From Halanaerobium salsuginis (GTDB taxonomy: Bacteria; Bacillota; Halanaerobiia; Halanaerobiales; Halanaerobiaceae), in the NCBI RefSeq assembly GCF_900114545.1, contig NZ_FOTI01000007.1, positions 1-64,000 on the forward strand: a stretch of 64,000 bases of DNA, read 5' to 3'. The notes under the pieces were generated by a model. It was given only the letters and a program-made list of their open reading frames with translations. It was not told the origin of the DNA and did no database searches. The translations under genes were made by a program, and so were the position numbers. This document shows, in pieces, positions 43,714-53,041 of the stretch; positions within the stretch are counted from its first letter, which is position 1; each line of letters opens with the position of its first letter.

Positions 43714-43763
43714 TTTTTTCACCCCCTTCAAACTAAAATTTATAGCTGCTTTTTAAGTCTAAT

Positions 43764-44873
43764 TTAAGGAAATAAAGCTGTTGCTTCGAGGCCAGTTTCC
43801 TCTGCCAGATTAAACATAATATTCATATTCTGTACAGCTTGACCTGCCGCTCCTTTAAGCATATTATCGAGAGCAGAAAGTATTATTACCTGATCCGTCC
43901 GTTTGTTATATCTAAATCCAAGTTGAACATAATTAGAACCTGCTACATACTTTAGCTCCGGTAATGAATCTGGTATAAGCTGAATAAATTTTTCTGTCTC
44001 ATAAAAACTATTATAAAGCTCAGTTAATTCTTCTTTTGAGCTTTCTGCATTAAGCTTAAGATAAATTGTAGCGAAAATCCCCCGTTTAACAGGTACCAAA
44101 TGAGGGGTAAATAATACTGTTGCTTTTTGATTATTAGCTGAATTAAAATTATGTAAAGCTAAAAATTCACTGCCAAATTCAGACTGGAAGTAACTTTGTT
44201 CTAAAAATCTATTTAAAATATATTCAATCTCTGAGCTGTGGCGATGTGTTCCTGGACTATAGGCCTTCATAGTATTATAGCTTTCTGTAAAAAGCAGATC
44301 TTGTTTTAAACTTTTACCAGCTCCACTAACCCCTGATTTAGCATCAATAATAATTGAACTTAAATCAGCTTTACTAAAATTAACTAAGGGCAGCAAGGCC
44401 AATAAAGAAGCAGTTACATAACAACCTGGATTAGCAACTAGACTTGCTTTTTTAATTGCACTACGATTAAATTCACTTAAACCATAGACTGCTTTACAGG
44501 CTAATTCAGAAAAGTTATGTTCAATACCATACCACTCTGTATAAAGATCAGTATCATGGTAGCGAAAATCCCCACTTAAATCAATAATTTTAACCCCCTG
44601 GTCAAACAGTTCAGCTACAATATTTTGTGAAACACCATGAGGCAAAGCTGTAAAAATAATATCATTATCTTTTACTTCAAATTCTGACAAATCTTTTAAA
44701 TAATAATCTGCAACTTGTGAACCTCTAAATTGAGGATAAACATCAATTAATTTACTACCTGCTCTGCTATTAGAAACTAATTCATTTAATTCAACCCGCG
44801 GATGTTTCTGTAATAATCTAATTAATTCAATCCCTACATAACCAGTAGCTCCAATAATACTTGCTTTTATCAT
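43764..44873 (-). CDS. argC: N-acetyl-gamma-glutamyl-phosphate reductase
   Basis: 369-aa NADPH-dependent reductase, third step of arginine synthesis. N-terminal GATGYVGIELIRLLQKHPRV, catalytic cysteine in VANPGCYVTASLLALLPL, and the sugar-like YSPGTHRHSSEIEYIL block. Slightly longer than the usual 345 residues. First gene of argC-argB-argD; argJ, argF and the later steps are not in the window. Confidence 0.93.
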   Translation of the reverse strand: MIKASIIGATGYVGIELIRLLQKHPRVELNELVSNSRAGSKLIDVYPQFRGSQVADYYLKDLSEFEVKDNDIIFTALPHGVSQNIVAELFDQGVKIIDLSGDFRYHDTDLYTEWYGIEHNFSELACKAVYGLSEFNRSAIKKASLVANPGCYVTASLLALLPLVNFSKADLSSIIIDAKSGVSGAGKSLKQDLLFTESYNTMKAYSPGTHRHSSEIEYILNRFLEQSYFQSEFGSEFLALHNFNSANNQKATVLFTPHLVPVKRGIFATIYLKLNAESSKEELTELYNSFYETEKFIQLIPDSLPELKYVAGSNYVQLGFRYNKRTDQVIILSALDNMLKGAAGQAVQNMNIMFNLAEETGLEATALFP

Positions 44874-44948
44874 CTACTCATCTCCTCAAAACTAAGCTGC
44901 TTTAAATATTTAATAAGCTCTCTTATATTTAGTTACAAGCTTTTGCTT

Positions 44949-44977
44949 ATTTTACCGTATTAAAGTAATCTATTCAA
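44949..44977 (-). promoter_or_regulatory. Promoter of argCBD
   Basis: Minus strand TTGAAT (complement of 44972-44977), 17-base spacer, TAAAAT (complement of 44949-44954). Confidence 0.65.
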
Positions 44978-45011
44978 GCTTTTTTTAAAATAAAAGTCAA
45001 GTTTTTACTAA

Positions 45012-45044
45012 TAAATATTTATAATTGTTAAATATTTAATTGTT
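45012..45044. repeat. Tandem AT-rich repeat upstream of argC
   Basis: TAAATATTTATAATTGTT (45012-45029) is followed by TAAATATTTAATTGTT (45029-45044), two nearly identical units with a two-base length difference. About 35 bases upstream of the argC -35 box; it may be an ArgR or other activator site, without a direct consensus match. Confidence 0.4.
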
Positions 45045-45118
45045 AAGTTAATTTTAACTGTATTATGCTTAAGTTAATTGAATTTATCAATAATAAAGTA
45101 AATAGAAAGGGTGTTTGT

Positions 45119-45940
45119 TTGCTAATGAAGAATTTAAAATTAAAAAATGGCTCTGAAATACCTGCTCTTGGTCTTGGAACTTCTGGACTTAAGTCTGATC
45201 AGTGTACTGAAACTGTTAAAACTGCTCTAGAATTAGGTTATCGTCATCTTGATACAGCAGCTGCTTATGGAAATCAAACTGCTATTGCCCGGGCAATTAA
45301 AGAAAGTACTATTCCCCGGCAAGAACTTTTTATTACTTCCAAAGTCTGGTGGACTGATCTAGCTTATAACGATTTTAAGCAGGCGGTTGAGAAAATTTTA
45401 AGTGAACTTGAACTTGACTACCTGGATATGCTTTTAATTCACTGGCCCAACAGTGATATCCCTTTAACTGAAACTCTTAAAGCACTCCAGGAAGTTAAAG
45501 CAGCTGGTCAGGCAAAAAATACTGGTGTTAGTAATTTTACTATTAATCATCTTAAAAAAGCACTTAGTATTGCTCCTGAACTAATTACTGATAATCAGGT
45601 TGAATTTCATCCTACTTTATATCAAAAGGAATTACTTAAATTTTGTTTTAAAAATGATATTATTTTAACGGCTTATAGTCCACTGGCCCGGGGAGAAGCA
45701 CTGCATAACAGTGTAATTAAAAATTTAGCTGATAAATATGACAAAAGTCCTGCTCAACTAACTTTAAAATGGCTTTTAGAAAAAGACATTGTAGTAATTC
45801 CAAAAGCAAGCTCTCAAAAACACTTAGCTAATAATTTAGAAGTTTTTGATTGGGACCTTCCTCTCGAAGCAGCCCGTGAAATGGAACTAATCAATAATAA
45901 TAATCGGGTTATTAATCCTGACTTTGCAGAATTTAATTAA
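45119..45940 (+). CDS. Aldo/keto reductase
   Basis: 273-aa NADPH-dependent reductase of the 2,5-diketo-gluconate reductase (AKR5) type. KLKNGSEIPALGLGTSGL at the start, YRHLDTAAAYGNQTAIARAI with catalytic Asp and Tyr, the Lys in LFITSKVWWTDL, His in MLLIHWPNSD and the cofactor region PKASSQKHLANNLEVF. Start set at TTG 45119, five bases after the AAAGGGTG site; the ATG at 45125 is the alternative. An upstream extension to 45065 has no ribosome binding site. Single gene divergent from argCBD, substrate unknown. Confidence 0.88.
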   Translation: MLMKNLKLKNGSEIPALGLGTSGLKSDQCTETVKTALELGYRHLDTAAAYGNQTAIARAIKESTIPRQELFITSKVWWTDLAYNDFKQAVEKILSELELDYLDMLLIHWPNSDIPLTETLKALQEVKAAGQAKNTGVSNFTINHLKKALSIAPELITDNQVEFHPTLYQKELLKFCFKNDIILTAYSPLARGEALHNSVIKNLADKYDKSPAQLTLKWLLEKDIVVIPKASSQKHLANNLEVFDWDLPLEAAREMELINNNNRVINPDFAEFN

Positions 45941-45942
45941 CC

Positions 45943-45981
45943 AAAAAAAGCAGTTCAGCTAATTAGCTGAACTGCCTTTTA
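45943..45981. terminator. Bidirectional terminator between the reductase and GH4 genes
   Basis: GCAGTTCAGCT (45950-45960) pairs perfectly with AGCTGAACTGC (45965-45975), with A and T runs on either side. Confidence 0.9.
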
Positions 45982-46051
45982 ATTATTACTAAATTAATAA
46001 AGTTATTATTTAACTATTTACTTTTATTCTAATATTATAAATTGTAAAAGT

Positions 46052-47395
46052 TTAAAAATTAGGCAGCCATTTCTGTTGAGCACTAAACATTTCAGCAACC
46101 ATAGCTCTAATTTTATCCATTGTCAGAACTGCTCCGGTTAAAGGATCCATCATAATAGCTTGATAAATTTTTTCTTTATCTCCTGTCAAAGCTCCTTCAA
46201 CAGCAAGCTGCTGCACATTAATATTACTTCTATTTAAAGCAGCTAATTGAGTAGGTAACTTACCAACAGATGTAGGCTGAATTCCATTTTTATTAACTAG
46301 ACAGGGGACTTCGACAATAGAATCAGCTGGCAAATTGCTAATCTGATAATCATTATTGCTTACATTGCCATGAATAACAGTTTCTCTACCAGTTTCGATT
46401 GCTTCAATTATCCTGGAACCATATTCATTACTTCGTTTTATTTCAATTTTAGAATTAATTAGTTTTTCCATATCTGCCTGATAAGTTTTATTTCTAACCT
46501 GACATACATGTAAATATGCTCCAGACTCATCCTCAGTTGTCCAGCCAATATCTCCTCCATAACTATTTGCTGGATCTTCCCGCTGCATTTTATGAATTTT
46601 GCTAATCCAGCTTTTTGATTTTCTAAAGTAAGGTACATATTCTGACATGTGAATAGTTGATTCTGTAACAAAGTAACCAAAATGCTTTAAAAATTCAAAT
46701 TTTGTTACATCTTGTTGATAAATATCGGGATCATCATATTTCTTTTTCAATTCTGGATAAAGGTCTTTTCCCTGATGCTCAAATTTTAAATACCAGGCCA
46801 TATGATTAATACCAGCTGAAATATAATTAATTTCTTGATAAGGAAGATTTAGATATTGAGACATTTCGTAAGCAGTTCCCTGAACACTATGACAGAGCCC
46901 AACATTTTTAAGTGAAGTTGCCTTAGTTAAAGCTAAACAATTAATGGCCATTGGATTTACATAGTTTAAAAATAAAGCTTCTGGACATAATTCTTCCATC
47001 TCCCGGGCAATATTTAAGTAAACAGGAATAGTTCTTAATCCTCTAAATACACCTCCTGGACCAAGAGTATCACCTACTGCCTGATTAACTCCATAACGAT
47101 TTGGTATCTCTATATCAAGTTTATAGGCTTCTAGGCCACCTACCTGAATCATAGCAATTACATAATTAGCATCTTTTAAAGCTTTTTTACGATTAGTAGT
47201 TGTTTCAATTTTAGTTGGGAAGTCGTTTTCTGTAATAAGGCGTTTCGCAATCTTTTCTATCATAGCCAGCCGTTCAGAGTTAATATCCATCAATGAAATT
47301 GTACTGTCTCTTAATTCTGGCACAGCCAGAATATCTACCAATAAATTTTTAGCAAAAACAATGCTGCCTGCTCCAATGAATGTTATTTTACGCAT
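46052..47395 (-). CDS. melA: GH4 alpha-galactosidase (MelA-like)
   Basis: 447-aa NAD+- and metal-dependent glycosidase. GAGS NAD motif at residues 8-11, NYVNPMA at 144-150, the metal-binding cysteine in CHSVQGT (C168) and histidine in INHMAW (H198). The CHSVQGT form is that of MelA alpha-galactosidases; other GH4 subfamilies differ here, so the substrate is likely an alpha-galactoside such as melibiose or raffinose-type sugar. No signal peptide, so it acts on imported sugar. Last gene of the LacI-linked transport operon, 40 bases after the permease gene. Confidence 0.87.
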   Translation of the reverse strand: MRKITFIGAGSIVFAKNLLVDILAVPELRDSTISLMDINSERLAMIEKIAKRLITENDFPTKIETTTNRKKALKDANYVIAMIQVGGLEAYKLDIEIPNRYGVNQAVGDTLGPGGVFRGLRTIPVYLNIAREMEELCPEALFLNYVNPMAINCLALTKATSLKNVGLCHSVQGTAYEMSQYLNLPYQEINYISAGINHMAWYLKFEHQGKDLYPELKKKYDDPDIYQQDVTKFEFLKHFGYFVTESTIHMSEYVPYFRKSKSWISKIHKMQREDPANSYGGDIGWTTEDESGAYLHVCQVRNKTYQADMEKLINSKIEIKRSNEYGSRIIEAIETGRETVIHGNVSNNDYQISNLPADSIVEVPCLVNKNGIQPTSVGKLPTQLAALNRSNINVQQLAVEGALTGDKEKIYQAIMMDPLTGAVLTMDKIRAMVAEMFSAQQKWLPNF

Positions 47396-47435
47396 TTTAT
47401 CATACTCCTTTTTATTTTTATTTAATTAAAATAAT

Positions 47436-48539
47436 TTATCTACCATAAGGATCTGCGGCGTCTCTTAAACCATCTCCCAAGAAATTAAAAGCTAAAATAG
47501 TTAATAAAATAACTACTCCAGGTGTCATAATCCAGGGATATTGTCCAATAGTTTGGAGATTAGTTGCTTTACTTAATAAAACTCCCCAACTAACCATGGG
47601 AGGTTGAATACCCAATCCTAAAAAACTAAGTGAACTTTCAGCCAGAATAAGTTGTGGGATTGCTAGAGTTGTTACCACAATTATATGACTAGTACAATTA
47701 CTTAATACATGTTTAATAATAATATACAAATCATTTGCACCAGCAGCCCGGGCAGCATCAACATATTCCTGTTCTCGATAGGAAAGTACTTTTCCTCTAA
47801 TTTGACGAGCCATATCAGTCCAACGCACCATGATCATGATAAACATAACGGCTATTAAAACAAGGACTGGGGACCAGGTAACAGGAATAGCAGCACTTAA
47901 AGCCATCATTAATGGTAAAGTAGGAAACATCCGAATCAGTTCTATTAAACGCTGTAAAATATTATCAACCTTTCCGGCAAAATAACCAGATATTCCTCCC
48001 ACAATAGAACCAATTAGAGCTGTTAGCATTGAGCCAATAATCGCAATAGCAATTGAGACTCTCCCCCCAAAAATAATCCTGCTTAAAAGATCTCGCCCAA
48101 GTTCATCTGTACCAAAAAAATGAATCTCCGCTGGTTTATCTACCCCAAATAGGTGCAAATCGCTTTTAATTAACCCAAAAAGTTTATATTCCCAGCCGCG
48201 ATAAAATAATTTAATTGGATAAATTTTTGTTCGATCTGGTATATAAACTCTTTCCCAGGTCTGTTCATCAAATTCTTGTTTCATACTATAAACAAAAGGC
48301 TGTAAATGGAATTTGCCATTTTGTTCAAAAAAATGAACTGCTTGATAACTGCGATAAGCAGCTTCACTGTCTGTTGCTGTATAGTTATAGGGGCTAAAAA
48401 AAGGGGCAAAAATGCTTATTACGGTTAATATGATTACTATTATTGCTCCAATTAGCCCCAACTTATTACGTTTGAATTTTCTCCAGATCAACTGCCTATG
48501 TGATAGTATTTTGGGTTTTTTAAAATTATCGTTTTGCAT
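47436..48539 (-). CDS. Peptide/oligosaccharide ABC transporter permease (DppC-like)
   Basis: 367-aa permease, larger than typical DppC because of a roughly 70-residue insert after the first helix (residues 60-130) which should face the outside. RKFKRNKLGLIGAIIVIILT at the N-terminus, GTDELGRDLLSRIIFGGRVS, the EAA loop YVDAARAAGANDLYIIIKH and ESSLSFLGLGIQPPMVSWG identify it. Permeases with this layout import both peptides and beta- or alpha-linked oligosaccharides in Thermotoga and relatives; neighbouring GH4 points to sugars. Pairs with the 48566 permease. Confidence 0.88.
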   Translation of the reverse strand: MQNDNFKKPKILSHRQLIWRKFKRNKLGLIGAIIVIILTVISIFAPFFSPYNYTATDSEAAYRSYQAVHFFEQNGKFHLQPFVYSMKQEFDEQTWERVYIPDRTKIYPIKLFYRGWEYKLFGLIKSDLHLFGVDKPAEIHFFGTDELGRDLLSRIIFGGRVSIAIAIIGSMLTALIGSIVGGISGYFAGKVDNILQRLIELIRMFPTLPLMMALSAAIPVTWSPVLVLIAVMFIMIMVRWTDMARQIRGKVLSYREQEYVDAARAAGANDLYIIIKHVLSNCTSHIIVVTTLAIPQLILAESSLSFLGLGIQPPMVSWGVLLSKATNLQTIGQYPWIMTPGVVILLTILAFNFLGDGLRDAADPYGR

Positions 48540-48565
48540 TTCTTTCCTCCTTAATTAGCAGTTTT

Positions 48566-49561
48566 TCAATCATAGCGAACTCTGGGATCAACCTGTGCTA
48601 ATAAAACATCTGCCAGTAAATTACCAATTACCAGAGTTACCGCTAACATTAGTAAAAAAGAACCAGCTAGATACATATCCTGACTTAAGAGAGCATTGTA
48701 AAATGCTGGGCCAGTAGTAGGCAACTGCAATACAATACTGGAAACAATTGCTCCCTGGATTAAAAAAGGAAGCGACATGCCAAGATACATAACTAAAGGT
48801 TGAATGGCATTTCTAACCGCATGTTTATAAATAACAACTTTATCTGTTAAGCCTTTGGCCCGGGCTGTTTTAACATATTGTTTTTGTAGTTCATCTAGCA
48901 AATTACCCCGCATAATTCTCATATTCTGTGCTGTACCAGCAATACCCACTACAAAAACTGGTACCCAAAAATGCTGTAAAAAATTAATTAATTTTGCTAA
49001 ACTCCAGGGAGCAAAAACAAATTCAGAGGAAAATAATCCACCAACATGCATATTTAATTTAAAAGATAAAAGATACATTATCACAATAGCAAAAAAGAAA
49101 TTGGGAATAGAAAGACCAATAAAAGCAAATACAGTAGCTATATTATCACTTAAACTATATTGATGAGTTGCAGAATAAATTCCAACTACAACCCCAACTA
49201 AAACTGAAATTAAGTGTGCCGAAAGGGCTATTAAAAATGTATAGCCAAGTCTGCTCCAAATAACTTCGCTAACTGGCCTATTATACTGAAAAGAATACCC
49301 AAAGTCTCCTTTAAAAACTATATTTTTAATCCAATTTAAGTATTGAAATAAAAATGGTTGATCAAGCCCATACTGGCTCCTCATTCTTTCCGCCATTGCC
49401 CTGGCCTGGTCCTGTGACATACCAGACTGATTTGCAAGTCTATTTTGAACTGTTGTCATATAATCTCCAGGTGGCAAATTTATAACAACAAAACTTACAA
49501 AACTAACTATAATTAACATTGGAATTAAATAAAATAAACGTCTGATAATATATTGAAACAA
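48566..49561 (-). CDS. Peptide/oligosaccharide ABC transporter permease (DppB-like)
   Basis: 331-aa permease with six transmembrane helices. MFQYIIRRLFYLIPMLIIVS, the SQYGLDQPFLFQYLNWIKNI block after the first helix, and the EAA loop YVKTARAKGLTDKVVIYKHA are typical of DppB. Forms the membrane channel with the DppC-like protein downstream (26-base gap). No oppD/oppF-type ATPase is encoded in this operon or elsewhere in the window. Confidence 0.89.
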   Translation of the reverse strand: MFQYIIRRLFYLIPMLIIVSFVSFVVINLPPGDYMTTVQNRLANQSGMSQDQARAMAERMRSQYGLDQPFLFQYLNWIKNIVFKGDFGYSFQYNRPVSEVIWSRLGYTFLIALSAHLISVLVGVVVGIYSATHQYSLSDNIATVFAFIGLSIPNFFFAIVIMYLLSFKLNMHVGGLFSSEFVFAPWSLAKLINFLQHFWVPVFVVGIAGTAQNMRIMRGNLLDELQKQYVKTARAKGLTDKVVIYKHAVRNAIQPLVMYLGMSLPFLIQGAIVSSIVLQLPTTGPAFYNALLSQDMYLAGSFLLMLAVTLVIGNLLADVLLAQVDPRVRYD

Positions 49562-49661
49562 TTTTAACCCTCCTTTTAATTAAGAGTTAAAGAGAGGTTT
49601 AAATAAATCTACTCTCTTTAACTCAATTTTAAATTTTAATCTTTTAAGAACTCCAGAACGT

Positions 49662-51717
49662 TTATTTATTAAACCACTCAGTCTGACTATAGGAATCTGC
49701 CAGTGGAATATCATCTAAGAATAAATTATCATACTGCTGGTCTTCGGGAACCCAGACAATCTGTAAAGGCATGCCATTTACCATATAATCATATAAATAA
49801 GGTGGTAAATCACTGGGGATATTTTTGAACCTCTTATTAATTGCCAGGCCCTGTCTTAGCTGATAAAGACCAATTGTATAGATGTTTTCTGTATATATTT
49901 TTTCAATTTGATAAAGTAAATCTGCTTTTTCATCTGCAGTCCTGCTTAATCTCAGCTTTTGTAATAGATCAGCAATTTCTTTTTCAAAAGGTAGTAGTTC
50001 TCGGGGAGATTGAGCTCCTTTTTGGTGAAATCCAGGTGTAATATCAGAAACTGAACCAACTAGATCCATAAAATAATAAGGAGTTCCTACCTGGTCAATT
50101 CTGGCAACATTTAAATCAAATTCTCCAGAATTAGTCTTGGCTGTATTATTAGTACCACTTAATACCTTTAATCTCAGATTAATTCCTACTTTTCTTAACA
50201 TTGGAATAAGGGCTTCCGCAGCTTGAACTGATGCTGCTGAGTCTTCATTTGTTTTGACCTCAATAATTAACTCATCACCAGCTATTTTACTATCTTCCGG
50301 CCAGTTTAAAATCCCATCATCATTAGTATCGATAAAGCCTAATTCTTTTAATAGCTGTTTAGCCTTTGCTAAATCATAATTATAGACAACAGTATTTTCT
50401 TCTCGATGATAAATTGAGCCATCCGGATAAGCTCCATGATAAACTTTCGTTAAAGGACCCGGAAATGCTCCATTAGCAAGTGCTTCTTTATCAATTGCAT
50501 AACTTAAAGCCTGCCTGAACTTCTTATTTCTAAATAATTCTCGCAGCTCTGCCTGACGTTTAGTACTAACACCAAATTGTCTGGCTAAGTTCATTTCAAG
50601 ACGATAAATTGCTGTAAAAGGCCCAAAACTCATTGCAAAATTCGAATCTTCTTTAACAGATTCCTGTCTTACCATGGCAAAAGTACTTGGATTTTCTAGA
50701 TTAGTTCTGTCACCTTGACCACTAACCAAATTATTAGTTCTAATAGCTCCACTTTCTGCTTCCATAAATCTAATTTCACTAATATATGGCAGCTGATTAC
50801 CTGCTTCATCAACCTGCCAGTAATAAGGATTTCTGACCATTACCAGCTGCTCTCCAGGACTATATTTAATTGGTACCCAGGGCCCCATGGTAACAATAGG
50901 AAGATCATGAGCTGGTATTACTGAAGGATAGTTTTCATATCTGGCATCAGAATTATAAGCTGGATGAAATTTACTATAAACATGTTTTGGACTAACAGGA
51001 AAATTATTACGATCAAAATTGCTTAATACACTCATTGGATAAGCTGCTCCAAAATGCCACTTAACTGTATCTGCATCAACTACTTCTAACTTAGTAACTT
51101 CTCCTCCATATGTCCAATCTGCAGCTGTAGCAGTACTTGTTATTTGTTCATCTAAAATAAGATTATTATAAGTAAAGGCTATATCTTCAGTTGTAAATGC
51201 TTCTCCATCCGACCACTTAGCCCCTGTAATAAAATTCATCACTAAAGTTTGACCAGCATCTTGCCATTCCCAGTCAGTGGCTAAATTTGGAATTGGTTCT
51301 GGTTTATTAAGTTTCCACATTTCTCCTCTAAGGAGCGGTGACTCATGTAAAATTTGATGAATTCCAAAATATCCCTGAATATTGCCAGCTCCCCAATTCC
51401 AACCATCAATTGGCACAGCAAAAGTATCACGCCAGACCCCACCATACTGACCTGGGCCCATCAAGCATTGTTGCTGCCTGTCTAATCAGCGGTTTAGTAG
51501 GAATCCTTTCTGCTATTGGTGGTAGTTTACCAGCTTTAACTAATTTTTCTAGTTCAGGTGCTTCCTGATAGCCCTCTAATTCTGCAAACTTTAAAACCTG
51601 TCCGAGCTCTAGTTTACCCAGCAAATCTCTTTCACCTTCAGCAAATACTGTTAAAGAAAAGACACAAAACAGCAAACAACTTAGCAAAACAACTATTCTC
51701 TTACTTAATAATTTCAT
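49662..51717 (-). pseudogene. Oligosaccharide/peptide-binding protein gene, frameshifted
   Basis: ABC extracellular solute-binding protein (SBP_bac_5 family), total about 685 residues, in two frames. The first frame (51427-51717) has the signal peptide (MKLLSKRIVVLLSCLL, cleavage after VFA) and the segment LPPIAERIPTKPLI, then runs to a TGA at 51427. The second frame (open from about 51486 to 49662) continues with GPGQYGGVWRDTF, as homologues do after that segment, and has MNLARQFGVSTKRQ, AYPDGSIYHREE and NEDSAASVQAAEALIPML. A single-base insertion near 51450-51465 explains the break. Either a true mutation or a sequencing error; the rest of the protein is intact. Confidence 0.85.
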
Positions 51718-51789
51718 TTTTCTCCTCCTTATAATAAGCTTTATTATAAATCAACTAATTAAATTAAAGACCTCACCTCCTAAACTATA

Positions 51790-51805
51790 AATTTAAACGT
51801 TCTTT
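51790..51805. promoter_or_regulatory. Possible LacI-family operator
   Basis: TTTAAACGTTCTTT centred on the palindrome AACGTT (51796-51801), directly between the lacI-type stop codon and the binding-protein gene. LacI-family operators usually have a central CG flanked by such AT-rich arms; only the core is symmetric here. Confidence 0.4.
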
Positions 51806-52846
51806 TCAGTCAGATAAGTTTTTTACACTATCCCGTTCGATAATCTCAACTGGTAAAAAAGTCTGAACCGGTAACTTAATTTTATTTTCAATTCTTAAAA
51901 TAAGTAAATTGACTGCCATTAAAGCTAAATCTTGCTTTGGCACAGCTATAGTTGTTAAAGGCGGGTTAGCATAAGCAGCCATTTTTATATCATCGTGAGA
52001 TATAATTGAAATATCATCAGGAACAGTAATATTCTTTTCGTGCAGAGCTTTTAAGGCCCCAATTGCCAGCTGATCACTAGCAATAAAAAAAGCTGTTACT
52101 TCACTATGGATATTTTTAGAATTAAGATTATTATTTTTAATTATTTCCATCATTTTAAGATAACCACTCTCTACCTGCCAATTAGCTTTCTTTATGAATT
52201 GTTTTTTTATAGTTAAGTTAAACTTATTTAAAGCCTGCTGATATCCAAGATAACGATCAGTTTTTTTCATACTATAAGGAAAAATATCGCCTCCGATAAA
52301 GCCAATTTTTTGATGGCCTTTCTGAACTAAAAATTTAATAGCTTGGAAAGCAGCTTTTTTACGATCAGTTAAAACAGTGTCTCGAGAATATGAATTAAAT
52401 CTATTCCCAATAAAAACTAAATTAGGAGTCTGCTGAGTTAATTTTAAAAATAACTTTTCATCTAAATGATCTGAAATACTGATTACTCCATCAAGTTTAC
52501 TCTGCAATAGATAATCAAGACGTTTATTTTTTAATAAATCTTCTTCAATTTCAGCAAAAACTATTTTATGACCTTTTAATTTTAATAATCGTTCTATTTC
52601 TTCAATTATTTCTAAAAAATAAGGATGATTAAACTTAGAGGTAACTTCACTTAAAATATAAGCAATTCTATATTGATCTGGATTAGGATTATTGTTATTT
52701 TGATAATTCAATTTATCTGCCCAAGCTAGTACTTTTTTAGCAGTTGCTGATTTAACTAAATTTTTAGTGGCTGGATTCATTACTCGAGAAACAGTTGCAA
52801 CAGAAACATCTGCTTTCTCTGCTATATCTTTTAATGTTATTCCCAT
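51806..52846 (-). CDS. LacI-family transcriptional regulator
   Basis: 346-aa repressor: N-terminal helix-turn-helix MGITLKDIAEKADVSVATVS and SRVMNPAT, hinge helix region near residue 50, and a periplasmic-binding-protein-like effector domain (GHQKIGFIGGD, SDQLAIGALKALHE, DDISIISHDDIKMA, PPLTTIAVPKQDL). It is directly upstream of the alpha-galactoside operon in the same direction and most likely controls it. Its own stop is about 90 bases before the binding-protein start. Confidence 0.9.
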   Translation of the reverse strand: MGITLKDIAEKADVSVATVSRVMNPATKNLVKSATAKKVLAWADKLNYQNNNNPNPDQYRIAYILSEVTSKFNHPYFLEIIEEIERLLKLKGHKIVFAEIEEDLLKNKRLDYLLQSKLDGVISISDHLDEKLFLKLTQQTPNLVFIGNRFNSYSRDTVLTDRKKAAFQAIKFLVQKGHQKIGFIGGDIFPYSMKKTDRYLGYQQALNKFNLTIKKQFIKKANWQVESGYLKMMEIIKNNNLNSKNIHSEVTAFFIASDQLAIGALKALHEKNITVPDDISIISHDDIKMAAYANPPLTTIAVPKQDLALMAVNLLILRIENKIKLPVQTFLPVEIIERDSVKNLSD

Positions 52847-52995
52847 TTAATTCACCAATCCATTTAATATATTTTGATAATTATTTATTTTCATTATATT
52901 TTAACTATTCTCTATTGTTCTGCAAATACCTGCAAATAAATTAATATTATTTCATTTTATTACATTTGTTTTTCATAAAAATTATTATTTATTCA

Positions 52996-53028
52996 AATAA
53001 AAAAGCTCCCTCTTTAAAGAGGGAGCTT
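52996..53028 (-). terminator. Terminator of the larA-type gene
   Basis: Palindromic AAGCTCCCTCTTTAAAGAGG plus GAGCTT (53003-53028), with a T run on the minus strand. Confidence 0.9.
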
Positions 53029-53041
53029 ACTTAACTAAATA

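Noticed and set aside
51427-51489. Programmed +1 frameshift in the binding-protein gene
   Set aside because: No stop codon at a slippery CTT, no upstream ribosome-site-like spacing as in prfB, and the family does not use recoding; mutation or sequence error is simpler.
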